From Mucilaginibacter segetis (lineage in GTDB: Bacteria; Bacteroidota; Bacteroidia; Sphingobacteriales; Sphingobacteriaceae), in contig NZ_JAEHFW010000003.1 of the NCBI RefSeq assembly GCF_016522075.1, forward strand, positions 434,001-498,000: 64,000 bases of DNA. Reading direction: 5' to 3'. The notes under the pieces were generated by a model. It was not told the DNA's origin. It made no database searches and worked only from the letters and a program-made list of their open reading frames with translations. Below are positions 18,847 through 26,960 of this stretch, piece after piece (within the stretch, counting starts at the first letter, position 1; each line of letters starts with the position of its first letter). The translations under genes and the position numbers were made by a program.

Positions 18847-18941
18847 TGCCATGCAAAAATAGTAAATGCAGGCAATATCACGGGCGTTATTTGAAATGAG
18901 TTTTGCAAAATATTGATATACCAAAATCGTTTATGTAAAGA

Positions 18942-20048
18942 ATGGCGAAGTACTTGTTAAAACTATTTATTATCAGCAGCCTGTTATTTGCAGGAAGTAA
19001 TTGTTACTGTGCTTTTGGTCCGGATGGGCAGGGCAGGGAGGAGATCGTATTACAAAATGAGCCTGTAAAGGTGGGTAATGCGGAGTTTTATATTACCAGT
19101 TTTACTGACGAGCGTGCACATAAAGGCCCCATTGGTAAGTTACAACCTGCCGACGGTAAAGGAGAGCCGGTACAGGTTGACCTGAAGGGGGGAACATTGC
19201 AGTGCCTGAAGAGTTTTTTTGATGTTAATTTTCCGGCAAACACCAAAATGCGGCCTGTAGCAGTTATGCTTAAAGCATTAAATATTACCGAAAGGCCCAT
19301 AAATGCCAACCGGGTAAAGGGGGATATTACGTTTTCGTTAACCTTTGGATTGCAAAAGGATGATATATTTATTAAGCTGGATGATTATACCAGTAGCAGT
19401 ACCTATGAACGTAACGCGGGGCCGGCTCAGCAAATTGAGCCTTTATTGCGTACTGTGATCAGCAATAGTTTAATTTATATAAACAACTGGATAAATGTGC
19501 AGGCTGATAATAATATTAAGCTTGCAACAAATGTAAAACTATCTTTTGACGATTACAGTACGGCCGCTGAAGGCGATACGATTTACTATGATGCTAACCG
19601 ACCTTTAAAATGGACTGATTTCCTTGAAAAACCACAATATTCTACAAAACATAGTGCCGAAATATTTGCAAGCATAGGCTACGATGAAGAAGTAAAACTG
19701 ATTAAAGGTATTATTTATGTTAAACTTTATCTTAAGGTTTATGCGCCTAAAAGTGCAAACTGGGTAAAAAGCGAGGCTCGCAATGGGTACGGGTTAAACC
19801 ATGAACAGCGGCATTTTGATATTGCGAAAATTGTAGCTAACCATTTTAAACAAAATTTAGCTGCGCAGAAACTTAGCGTTGAAAACTATGACGGCCCTAT
19901 AAATGTGGCTTATTTTGATGCATTAAGAGAGTTGGACAAATTGCAAAAACAATATGATGCGGAAACAGCGCACAGCATAAATAATTATATGCAGCAGCAA
20001 TGGAATAAAAAAATTGATGAGGAACTGGCCGAAAGTGGGAAGTTATAA
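18942..20048 (+). CDS. secreted DUF922-like protein with HExxH motif
   Basis: Predicted secreted or periplasmic protein with a possible zinc-peptidase centre. The N-terminal hydrophobic segment (LLKLFIISSLLFAGSN) acts as signal peptide. The first ~210 residues form an unassigned beta-rich region; the second part (about 210-368) begins YYDANRPLKWTDFLEKP and holds HEQRHFD at 287-293, the HExxH zinc signature in the arrangement characteristic of DUF922 proteins, followed by a long C-terminal helix. Proteolysis has not been shown for the family as far as I know. It stands alone, ending 3 bases from the tail of the response-regulator gene on the opposite strand. Confidence 0.65.
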   Translation: MAKYLLKLFIISSLLFAGSNCYCAFGPDGQGREEIVLQNEPVKVGNAEFYITSFTDERAHKGPIGKLQPADGKGEPVQVDLKGGTLQCLKSFFDVNFPANTKMRPVAVMLKALNITERPINANRVKGDITFSLTFGLQKDDIFIKLDDYTSSSTYERNAGPAQQIEPLLRTVISNSLIYINNWINVQADNNIKLATNVKLSFDDYSTAAEGDTIYYDANRPLKWTDFLEKPQYSTKHSAEIFASIGYDEEVKLIKGIIYVKLYLKVYAPKSANWVKSEARNGYGLNHEQRHFDIAKIVANHFKQNLAAQKLSVENYDGPINVAYFDALRELDKLQKQYDAETAHSINNYMQQQWNKKIDEELAESGKL

Positions 20049-20051
20049 GTG

Positions 20052-20417
20052 TTAAGCTGCGTTCAGCTGCGTTTTTATTTTACTGAGCAGTGTACTTATA
20101 TCAAAAGGTTTAGCAACGAAATCATTAGGAGCGCCTTCCTGGTTTAGAGAGGTGTTAACTGTATGGCTTGCCGATATTAAAATAACAGGAATGTTAAGGG
20201 TGTTGTCAATTTTTTTAAGGTATTTACAAAGTTCCCTGCCATCTAAATTGCCCAGCATAATATCAAGCAAAATCAGGTCGGGTTTTGTATCCCTTATCTT
20301 ATCCATTAAAAAATGACCGTCAGAAAGTGTTTCTACTTCATAACCGGAATCTTCCAGAATCAACTGGAGTACTTCCAAAATATCTTTATCGTCATCCACC
20401 GCCAGTATCCGTCTCAT
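20052..20417 (-). CDS. single-domain response regulator
   Basis: Stand-alone receiver domain (121 residues) of a two-component or phosphorelay system. The acidic pocket (AVDDD, residues 6-10), phospho-acceptor Asp52 in LILLDIML and Lys103 in VAKPF are all present, so it should be phosphorylatable. There is no output domain, so it acts by protein contacts (CheY/Spo0F style). The ATG at 20417 gives the canonical MRRILAVDDD start; an in-frame extension to 20441 is less likely. No histidine kinase is adjacent; the nearest in this window is at 51019. Confidence 0.9.
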   Translation of the reverse strand: MRRILAVDDDKDILEVLQLILEDSGYEVETLSDGHFLMDKIRDTKPDLILLDIMLGNLDGRELCKYLKKIDNTLNIPVILISASHTVNTSLNQEGAPNDFVAKPFDISTLLSKIKTQLNAA

Positions 20418-20506
20418 GTCAATTGTTTTTTGTATCAGCATTAATACATATTATTAACAGTGAATAGCAATACCTGTACCAAATATTAATATATATAAAT
20501 ATTTGA

Positions 20507-20656
20507 TCAGCTGCGTTTTAATATATACATGCTTTTTTTACAATTAGCGCAAAAATATCTTTTAAGCGGTAAAAAGAACAAGAGCTTTTTTACCACCCAG
20601 CTTCTGCGTAATTTATGGTGAAAGTGTTTACCGCATTTAGGGCAACGGGTATCCAT
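20507..20656 (-). CDS. small zinc-ribbon protein, copy 1
   Basis: A 49-residue protein of unknown role with a four-cysteine zinc ribbon: CPKC near the N-terminus and CANC about 27 residues later, joined by a hydrophobic/basic stretch (VVKKLLFFLPLKRYFC) that could touch membrane or RNA. The ATG at 20656 was chosen; an in-frame TTG at 20704 would add 16 unsupported residues. The second copy 117 bases upstream shares the same skeleton (CPKC - F - FLPxKRY-C-x2-C - Y), so the two are paralogues and may be co-transcribed. Confidence 0.6.
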   Translation of the reverse strand: MDTRCPKCGKHFHHKLRRSWVVKKLLFFLPLKRYFCANCKKSMYILKRS

Positions 20657-20772
20657 AGAATGTGTGGTGGTTTGCAATTGAATTATTTGTAGGTTATAAT
20701 TCAATTATAAGAAATATTTAAATAAGCATAATAACTTTCAGAGTTTTTCAGAAAAAAATTGGGGTACGCACG

Positions 20773-20967
20773 CTATTTGCCCAAAAAATATTTGGTACGG
20801 TTGCATCGGTAGCATATATATCTTTTTACCGGCAGCCAGAAAAAAAATGTTTTAACCCAAAAACCCCGGGGAATGCGGCTGTCAAATTCTGCTCTGCATT
20901 TCGGACATTTAAAACGGGTGTGTGCCCTCTTATGATGAATATCCTTATCAGGAAATGCTGCTACCAT
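20773..20967 (-). CDS. small zinc-ribbon protein, copy 2
   Basis: A 64-residue paralogue of the gene at 20507. CPKC (about 21-24) and CYRC (about 52-55) form the predicted zinc site; WVKTFFFWLPVKRYIC lies between them, matching the other copy closely. The N-terminus is His/Lys-rich and unlike copy 1. The ATG at 20967 is the only reasonable start. Function unknown; nothing in the neighbourhood assigns it. Confidence 0.6.
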   Translation of the reverse strand: MVAAFPDKDIHHKRAHTRFKCPKCRAEFDSRIPRGFWVKTFFFWLPVKRYICYRCNRTKYFLGK

Positions 20968-21056
20968 ACAATCAGGGGTTATTGTATTGATTATGTATTA
21001 ATTACCTATAACAAATATATAAGTATTACTGATATATAAAAATATATATAAAAAAA

Positions 21057-21081
21057 ATGCACGGTAAATATTACCGCGCAT
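21057..21081 (-). terminator. rho-independent terminator after the nucleotidyltransferase gene
   Basis: Arms ATGCACGGTAA (21057-21067) and TTACCGCGCAT (21071-21081) pair over 11 positions with one mismatch and a 3-base loop. Read on the minus strand the hairpin is followed by seven T. It lies 33 bases past the stop of the nucleotidyltransferase gene. Confidence 0.75.
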
Positions 21082-21114
21082 CAGGATTTAAAATTATTAA
21101 AAAAAGCTGTTATA

Positions 21115-22014
21115 TTATTCCCAAAGGTTTGCAGGGTAGGTGCCGTTTTCTACCAGCTCTGCAATGTTATTTTCTACAATAGGTTTGTCTTCTTTATAAG
21201 TTACACCAAACCATTTTTCTGCGGTTGGTATTACTTTAAATGTAGCAGTATTGTTTTTTATGAGTTCATCAGCAACCAGCGGTATAAAAAATTCCGCTTT
21301 AGGATTGTTTTTATTTTGAGCCACGAACTTTTTGAACAGATCCAGGCTTTGTTCAAATATGGCAGGTGTGAAACCCCAAAAGTTCATGGATACACGTGTA
21401 TTTGACGGAAGGGGAACTTCCTGGCCATTATCTTCATAAACTACTGAGCCATCTTCTTTAAAATATACCTTGAGGCGCTCATTAATGGCAACCATGTTAC
21501 CATCTTCTACCTGGCACACCCCGCGCGATACGGAACCATGATCAGACAAGGTACGGTCTATCTGGTACCCGATAAGCGAGTAGCGGTCATCAGCGGCTTC
21601 GGTAGTTAAAAAATCGGCCATTTTTTTAAAAGCGTCATATCCGTAAAAATCATCGGCATTTATAACGCAAAAAGGTTCATGAACCTGATCGCGTGAGGCT
21701 AATACTGCATGTGCTGTTCCCCAGGGCTTGGCTCGCTCTATGGTTTCATCAATACCAAAAGGTTTCAGGTCGTAAGTTTGAAATATATAATCGGTTTCAA
21801 CCTTTCCTTTAAGTTTTGGCTCAAATATGGCTTTAAAGTCGTCCAGAAATTCCTCCCGGATAATGAAGGATACTTTTCCGAACCCGGCTTTAATAGCGTC
21901 GTAAATGGAGTAGTCAATAATGGTTTCGCCGTTGGGGCCAAAACCGTCAACTTGTTTCATACTTCCATAACGGCTGCCCATACCTGCGGCCAATATTAAT
22001 AATGTAGGTTTCAT
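21115..22014 (-). CDS. sugar-phosphate nucleotidyltransferase-like protein
   Basis: Nucleotidyltransferase of the GT-A fold, expected to activate a sugar-1-phosphate with an NTP. The nucleotide-binding motif LILAAGMGSRYGSMKQVDGFG opens the protein at residue 4, and the metal-binding D-D in CVINADDFYG (about 117-126) follows. The C-terminal part (EDKPIVENNIAELVENGTYPANLWE) is a family-specific tail without a hexapeptide-repeat domain. The length is 299 residues. No sugar-modifying genes are near, so the substrate cannot be named. It is 73 bases below the M42 peptidase gene and may share its transcript. Confidence 0.82.
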   Translation of the reverse strand: MKPTLLILAAGMGSRYGSMKQVDGFGPNGETIIDYSIYDAIKAGFGKVSFIIREEFLDDFKAIFEPKLKGKVETDYIFQTYDLKPFGIDETIERAKPWGTAHAVLASRDQVHEPFCVINADDFYGYDAFKKMADFLTTEAADDRYSLIGYQIDRTLSDHGSVSRGVCQVEDGNMVAINERLKVYFKEDGSVVYEDNGQEVPLPSNTRVSMNFWGFTPAIFEQSLDLFKKFVAQNKNNPKAEFFIPLVADELIKNNTATFKVIPTAEKWFGVTYKEDKPIVENNIAELVENGTYPANLWE

Positions 22015-22087
22015 GTTTAAGTAAATTTATTATATGTAATGTATATGTTATACACAAATACAGAATACGCTTAAATGTTTTAAGAAA

Positions 22088-23203
22088 TTATTTGATGTAG
22101 CGGAAATCCTGTCCGTTTTTTATGTTCAGCAGGGTTTCATAAATAAGGCGTATTACATTGTCTACATCGTTTTTATGTATCATTTCAACCGTAGTGTGCA
22201 TATACCGTAACGGCAGGGAAATTAATGCGGAAGGTACCCCGTCGTTAGAGTAAGCAAATGCATCTGTATCGGTGCCTGTGCTGCGCGATGATGCCTGGCG
22301 TTGAAAAGGGATATCCGCTTTTTGAGCTGATTCTATCAGTAATTTATTCAGGTTATTTTGTACAGCCGGGGCGTAAGATATTACCGGCCCTTTACCGCAG
22401 GCCAGATCACCCTGTGTTATCTTATTGATCATAGGTGTTCCGGTATCGTGGGTAACATCTGTAACAATAGCCACGTTTGGCTTTATACGGTGCGCTATCA
22501 TTTCGGCACCGCGCAGGCCTATCTCTTCCTGTACGGCGTTCACGATGTATAAACCAAACGGAAGTTTAACTTTATTCTCTTTAAGTAAACGGGCAACTTC
22601 GGCTATCATAAAGCCACCTGCACGGTTATCCAGCGCGCGGCCTACGTAATAGCGGTCGTTAAGTACCATAAACTCATCTTCGTAGGTAATAACACAGCCA
22701 ACGTGTATGCCCAATTTTTCTACCTCGTCTTTGCTGGTGCAACCGCAATCCAGGAAGATGTTTTTAAGTGAAGGCGATTCCTCCTTTTCGCCACCCAGAC
22801 GGGTGTGTATGGCGGGCCAGCCAAATACGGCCTTTACCACGCCGTTATCTGTTTGGATGTTTACCCTTTTTGACGGGGCTATCTGATGGTCTGATCCGCC
22901 GTTACGGATCACATATATTAAACCATCATTGGTAATGTAGTTTACAAACCATGATATTTCGTCGGCATGGGCCTCAATAACCACCTTGTAGTCGGCTTTG
23001 GGGTTAATAATGCCTACGGCAGTACCATAATTATCTACATAATGGTCATCAATGTAAGGTTTTAAATAATCGAGCCACAACTCCTGACCCTTCCATTCAA
23101 AGCCGGTGGGCGATGAATTATTGATATATTTTTCGAAGAACGATAGCGATTTTTTATTTACTACAGCAGGATGCTGTTTACTTTCAGATTTTTTTTTAGC
23201 CAT
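22088..23203 (-). CDS. M42-family metallo-aminopeptidase
   Basis: Cytosolic di-metal aminopeptidase of the M42 (glutamyl aminopeptidase / TET) family. Metal and catalytic residues are visible in order: His in VVIEAHADEISWFV, Asp in GRALDNRAGGFM, the Glu pair in NAVQEEIGLRGAE, Asp in VTDVTHDTGTP, and His in LPLRYMHTTVEMIH near the end. Between the first two lies the inserted beta-barrel dimerisation domain typical of M42. The length of 371 residues is usual. An Lys/Ser-rich N-terminus (MAKKKSESKQHP) precedes the fold and is not a signal peptide. Confidence 0.9.
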   Translation of the reverse strand: MAKKKSESKQHPAVVNKKSLSFFEKYINNSSPTGFEWKGQELWLDYLKPYIDDHYVDNYGTAVGIINPKADYKVVIEAHADEISWFVNYITNDGLIYVIRNGGSDHQIAPSKRVNIQTDNGVVKAVFGWPAIHTRLGGEKEESPSLKNIFLDCGCTSKDEVEKLGIHVGCVITYEDEFMVLNDRYYVGRALDNRAGGFMIAEVARLLKENKVKLPFGLYIVNAVQEEIGLRGAEMIAHRIKPNVAIVTDVTHDTGTPMINKITQGDLACGKGPVISYAPAVQNNLNKLLIESAQKADIPFQRQASSRSTGTDTDAFAYSNDGVPSALISLPLRYMHTTVEMIHKNDVDNVIRLIYETLLNIKNGQDFRYIK

Positions 23204-23369
23204 TTGTTTTATTAAGCAGCCATTAGGTGGCTACGCACAAATATAATAAAGCTGAGGAGAACAGCGTAATTATGATAAAGCGAATATTAATATTATTGGT
23301 TGCTTAATATTAACTTAATAACATAAGGCCACCTTTGCGGCATAATAATTAGATCAGTTAAAGTTAGTT

Positions 23370-23407
23370 AAAAGACCACTCCGCGCAAGGCAGGCTGGTC
23401 TTTTTTT
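23370..23407. terminator. hairpin with 9-bp arms and T-tail
   Basis: AAAAGACCA (23370-23378) pairs perfectly with TGGTCTTTT (23396-23404). On the plus strand seven T begin in the 3' arm; on the minus strand the tail is weaker. It abuts the stop of the GNAT gene and probably ends that transcript. No plus-strand gene precedes it, so a short plus-strand RNA is an alternative reading. Confidence 0.6.
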
Positions 23408-23822
23408 AATTAGATAATATTGGTTTTTGCATAATGACATAATCATGCCCGTTCCTGCTAAAAACCTCTCCGGTTTCACTAAAACCAAACTTTTTGTAAA
23501 AAGCGGTGGCTGTTAAACGGGCATTGCACCATAAGTGCCTGCCGCCTTCCCGTTCAACAAACCTGGTAATGTGATTCAACAGTTTGGTGCCTACGCCGGT
23601 AAACTGCATATCTTTACTTACAGCAAATTTTCGGAACTGCCAGTCGGCATCATTTTTAAATAATGATATCACCGCTACAAGTTTATCCTGGTTAAACGCA
23701 CCAAAATGATAACCGTTGTTATCTTCCTCCATCTCCATTTTAAACAAAGGCTCGTCAGGATATAACACCTCACGTCGCAGTCGCCAGGTAAGCTCGGGGC
23801 GTATTTGTTCAATGGAGAGCAT
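23406..23822 (-). CDS. GNAT-family N-acetyltransferase
   Basis: Acetyl-CoA-dependent acyltransferase of 138 residues. The GNAT core is visible: LVAVISLFKND (strand beta3-4), FAVSKDMQFTGVGTKLLNHITRFVE (acetyl-CoA pyrophosphate loop Q-x2-G-x-G-x2-L), and LWCNARLTATAFYKKFGFSETGEVF (the C-terminal A-x2-FY-x3-GF motif). Substrate unknown. It stands alone on the minus strand and ends at the hairpin at 23370-23404. Confidence 0.88.
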   Translation of the reverse strand: MLSIEQIRPELTWRLRREVLYPDEPLFKMEMEEDNNGYHFGAFNQDKLVAVISLFKNDADWQFRKFAVSKDMQFTGVGTKLLNHITRFVEREGGRHLWCNARLTATAFYKKFGFSETGEVFSRNGHDYVIMQKPILSN

Positions 23823-23892
23823 GGTAAATATGACTTGGGATTTTAAATTTACTAAAATAAATAACAGCTAACTTTAAACTGATGATTAGAGA

Positions 23893-24334
23893 TCAGGTGT
23901 TAAATATATTCCAGCCATATATTGTCATAAATTGTTTCACTTCTTCATCAAAAGTTTTTTTGGTGTGGTGTATCTCCTGATTTTTGATATATTTAGTAAC
24001 CTTTTCAACCTGAGATTCACTTATCGAAACAGCGAAGTAATCGTCCTGCCAGCTAAACGATTGAACTGTTAGTTCATGTTTGTTTATCCAAAAGGAAGAT
24101 TCGCCCTTAATAAGTTGTGCCACTTTTGAGATACTTTGATCTTTTCCTAATGAGATCAGACAGTGTATATGATCTGTATATCCATTAATAGCTTGCAGGA
24201 AAATTCCTTTCTCTTTGCAATTTTCAATTTTCAATAATGTGTTTATAGATATCATACCTGAGTTTTGGTTGAAGCAACGGCTCTCTGTTTTTAGTGGCGA
24301 AAACTAAATGAATCCAAACTTTTACAAATGACAT
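23893..24334 (-). pseudogene. IS200/RAYT-type Y1 transposase disrupted by a 7-bp duplication
   Basis: Single-strand (HUH, Y1) transposase gene of the IS200/REP-associated type. From the ATG at 24334 the frame reads MSFVKVWIHLVFATKNREPL and on to HIIEN, then meets a stop. The correct frame resumes at once (CKEKGIFLQAINGYTDHIHCLISL) and continues to the normal end. At the break the coding strand reads ATTGAAAATTGAAAATTGC: one TGAAAAT unit is duplicated; removing 7 bases restores a continuous protein of about 144 residues. The HUH motif (HIH in YTDHIHCL) and the catalytic-Tyr region (SWQDDYFAVSIS) are intact. A shorter product from the internal ATG at 24255 would lack the first strand of the fold. 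The hairpin array begins immediately upstream. Confidence 0.85.
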
Positions 24335-24344
24335 TTTCTGATTT

Positions 24345-24640
24345 TTGGCTAAAGCCAATATAGTAATTTATTAGTCCGTCCCATAAATGGGACGGCAATG
24401 AAAAGTGATGAATGACTTTAATAGTTGCTTGATTGCACACAATGGGATGCCTGACTTGCTTATCGGAGATGATTTTTGGCTAAAATTAGTCCGTCCCATA
24501 AATGAGACGGCAATGAAAATTAATGATGACTTTAATAGTTGCTTGATTGCACACAATGGGATGCCTGACTTGCTTATCGGAGATGATTTTTGGATAAAGT
24601 CAATAAGATTTTTTTATAGTCCGCCCCATAAATGGGACGG
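24345..24640. repeat. REP/BIME-like array: alternating hairpin types beside the RAYT gene
   Basis: Two hairpin types alternate. Type A is CCGTCCCATAAATGGGACGG, a 9-bp stem with a 2-base loop, at 24376-24395, 24491-24510 (one change) and 24621-24640 (one change), each followed by CAATGAAA. Type B is TTGGCTAAAGCCAA, intact at 24345-24358, only a left half at 24476-24485 and degenerate at 24590-24603. The A-to-A unit is about 115 bp and includes a nearly identical ~75-bp segment (around 24415-24480 and 24528-24594). Frames that stay open across it are by-products of the repetition. Confidence 0.85.
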
Positions 24641-24783
24641 CAATGAAATAATAAGTTTATTGTTAATATTATTGAAGTTTGTAGCTAAAAATAATGACAC
24701 CATTTATAAACTCATTATGGTTGGCAAAAACTAATAAATAACTCTGTGGAAAATAGAATTAATTATCCTGTTTTTTTTCATTG

Positions 24784-24832
24784 CCGTTGGCTTTAGCCAA
24801 CGGATGTAAGAGTTTTTAACTGGCTTTAGCCA
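24784..24832. repeat. hybrid REP hairpin plus type-B hairpin at the far end of the repeat region
   Basis: CCGTTGGCTTTAGCCAACGG (24784-24803) has the same 9-2-9 geometry and outer CCGT/ACGG bases as type A, but the inner stem of type B. It is preceded by TTTCATTG, the complement of the CAATGAAA that follows the type-A hairpins, so it is an inverted member of the same family. A second hairpin, TGGCTTTAGCCA, lies at 24821-24832. The 140 bases between 24641 and 24783 show nothing else I can identify. Confidence 0.75.
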
Positions 24833-24846
24833 AAAATCTAAGTTAG

Positions 24847-26388
24847 CTACAACGGTATATTGCCGTGTTTTTTCTTAGGATTATTCACCACTTTATTCTC
24901 CAGCATTTTAAAGGCATGGATGAGTTTGATGCGTGTTTCTGCGGGCTCTATCACTTCATCAATAAAGCCTCGTTCTGCCGCACGGTAGGGATTAGCGAAT
25001 ATATCAGCATATTGCTGCTCTTTCTCCAGCCATTTGGCCTGTGGATCATCGGCGGCGTTAATTTCTCTTTTAAATATAATTTCCGCTGCTCCTTTAGCGC
25101 CCATTACCGCAATTTCGGCACTTGGCCATGCATAGTTCATATCGGCACCTATGTGTTTAGAATTCATTACATCATAAGCGCCGCCGTAAGCCTTACGGGT
25201 AATAACCGTAATACGCGGCACGGTTGCCTCGCAAAAGGCATATAATAATTTAGCACCGTTAGTGATTATTGCGTTCCACTCCTGGTCGGTACCCGGTAAA
25301 AAGCCCGGCACATCCTCAAACACCAGCAGCGGAATATTAAAGCTGTCGCAAAAACGTACAAAACGCGCACCTTTGGTGGATGAATTAATATCAAGCACAC
25401 CGGCTAAAAAAGCAGGCTGGTTAGCTACTATACCAATACTACGACCTGCAAGACGGGCAAAGCCCACCACTATATTTTCGGCAAAATCTTTATGTACTTC
25501 TAAAAACGAGCCGCTATCTATAACCTGTTCAATAACCTCACGGATATCATAGGGTTGAGAAACGTTTTCGGGTAAAAGTGTTGTTAAAGCATCTCTGGTT
25601 TCGTTTCCGGCTTCGTAGGGCAGGGCAGGTGCTCTGTCCTCGCAATTCTGCGGCATGTAACTCAGCAATTTTTTAACGTGCTGTATAGCATCAATTTCGT
25701 TAGCGCAGGCAAAATGGGTTACACCGCTTTTGGTGGCATGGGTGTTTGCGCCTCCCAGTTCTTCGGAGGTTACCTGCTCATGTGTTACAGTTTTTACCAC
25801 GTTTGGCCCGGTAACGAACATATAAGAGGTATGTTCTACCATCAGTATAAAATCGGTGATAGCCGGCGAGTAAACCGCGCCCCCCGCGCAGGGCCCCATA
25901 ATGGCCGATATTTGCGGCACTACACCGCTTGCCATAGTATTACGGTAAAATATATCAGCATAACCGCCAAGTGATACTACGCCTTCCTGTATACGTGCCC
26001 CGCCGGAGTCGTTTAAGCCTATAACAGGTGCACCGTTCTTCATGGCCAGATCCATGACCTTACATATTTTTTCGGCGTGGGTTTCTGATAATGATCCTCC
26101 AAAAACGGTAAAATCCTGCGAAAAAACATATACCAAACGTCCGTTTACTGTACCGTAGCCGGTTACTACACCATCTCCGGGGTAATGTTCTTTCTCCATT
26201 CCGAAATCAGTAGAGCGATGGGCAACCAACATGCCTATTTCCTGAAAAGAACCATCGTCCAGTAAAAAATGAAGACGCTCACGGGCAGTTAATTTGCCTT
26301 TTTTGTGCTGACTCTCAATACGTACGTGCCCGCCACCCTGTAATGCTTTCTGGCGTTTTTGCTTTAATATCTCTAACTTTTTATCCAC
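24847..26388 (-). CDS. acyl-CoA carboxylase beta subunit (carboxyltransferase)
   Basis: Transfers CO2 from carboxybiotin to an acyl-CoA, most likely propionyl-CoA giving methylmalonyl-CoA. Both carboxyltransferase halves are present: the N-half with [14 protein letters not shown] and [16 protein letters not shown] (about 125-180), the C-half with [15 protein letters not shown] and [11 protein letters not shown] (about 360-410). The length of 513 residues is right for PccB/MmdA-type subunits. The start is GTG (26388), with no upstream ATG in frame. The biotin carboxylase/biotin-carrier subunit is not adjacent, so it must be elsewhere; the decarboxylase (MmdA) role is the alternative. Confidence 0.9.
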   Translation of the reverse strand: MDKKLEILKQKRQKALQGGGHVRIESQHKKGKLTARERLHFLLDDGSFQEIGMLVAHRSTDFGMEKEHYPGDGVVTGYGTVNGRLVYVFSQDFTVFGGSLSETHAEKICKVMDLAMKNGAPVIGLNDSGGARIQEGVVSLGGYADIFYRNTMASGVVPQISAIMGPCAGGAVYSPAITDFILMVEHTSYMFVTGPNVVKTVTHEQVTSEELGGANTHATKSGVTHFACANEIDAIQHVKKLLSYMPQNCEDRAPALPYEAGNETRDALTTLLPENVSQPYDIREVIEQVIDSGSFLEVHKDFAENIVVGFARLAGRSIGIVANQPAFLAGVLDINSSTKGARFVRFCDSFNIPLLVFEDVPGFLPGTDQEWNAIITNGAKLLYAFCEATVPRITVITRKAYGGAYDVMNSKHIGADMNYAWPSAEIAVMGAKGAAEIIFKREINAADDPQAKWLEKEQQYADIFANPYRAAERGFIDEVIEPAETRIKLIHAFKMLENKVVNNPKKKHGNIPL

Positions 26389-26472
26389 GATCAGGTTTAT
26401 TTGTGTTGACGCTAAAATTAGTAATTATATTGTAAGAATACCTTTTAGGGGTGTTTTACTATCAATTTTTGC

Positions 26473-26480
26473 TATATTTG
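26473..26480 (+). promoter_or_regulatory. possible -7 box (TATATTTG)
   Basis: Matches the Bacteroidota -7 consensus TAnnTTTG five bases before the ATG at 26486, which would give a nearly leaderless transcript. No good -33 TTTG is found at the right distance, so this is weak. Confidence 0.25.
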
Positions 26481-26485
26481 TGGAA

Positions 26486-26818
26486 ATGCAAGTCCGGAAA
26501 TTTAAATATCTTGTAACTATGCTGTTCATGATCATCTTTACCTTAAAGATGGTTATATCAGCAGCGCCGATATTTTTATCTATGGACAGCAAAGCCGTAA
26601 GCGCAGTTATCCTGCAGCTTGAGCATGAGTCGAAAACAGATAAGGATGATCCTGAAAAGGATATGTTTAAAGAAAAGAAGTTTTTTGACGAGAATTATGT
26701 TCACCACATAGCGCATATAGCGTATGTTGTTGAAACAAATGTATTGCATAATAAGGAACGTTCCCTTTACACACAGGTATATCATCCTGTAGTACCCACG
26801 CCCCCTCCAAACGCATAA
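26486..26818 (+). CDS. small secreted or membrane protein of unknown function
   Basis: A 110-residue protein I do not recognise. One hydrophobic N-terminal segment (YLVTMLFMIIFTLKMVIS, about 8-26) would serve as signal peptide or anchor; the rest is charged (ESKTDKDDPEKDMFKEKKFF) with several His, and ends in a Pro-rich tail (PVVPTPPP). The ATG at 26486 is preferred over an in-frame GTG at 26480. It is divergent from the carboxyltransferase gene (91-base gap) and 142 bases ahead of the SulP gene. Length, coding-like composition and hydrophobic start make it a plausible real gene. Confidence 0.55.
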   Translation: MQVRKFKYLVTMLFMIIFTLKMVISAAPIFLSMDSKAVSAVILQLEHESKTDKDDPEKDMFKEKKFFDENYVHHIAHIAYVVETNVLHNKERSLYTQVYHPVVPTPPPNA

Positions 26819-26960
26819 TTTTTTATGCCGGTGCCAACCGGTATAGGTTTGCTTTACCTGTTCAATTTTTTTTGGATGGGCAAAGTTTATGTTTTTCTAT
26901 GTGCTTTTTAAAGTCGTAACAGCAATTTCTATCAAAGTTTAATTTTCTAACGAATCATTT

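Noticed and set aside
24376..24640. Possible CRISPR array
   Set aside because: Units of about 115 bp, near-identical intervening sequence, only three copies and no cas genes; the pattern fits REP elements.
24405..24734. An open frame of about 109 codons with an internally repeated protein motif
   Set aside because: It is created by the tandem DNA repeats of the hairpin array; both strands stay open for the same reason, and the repeated hairpins explain the conservation.
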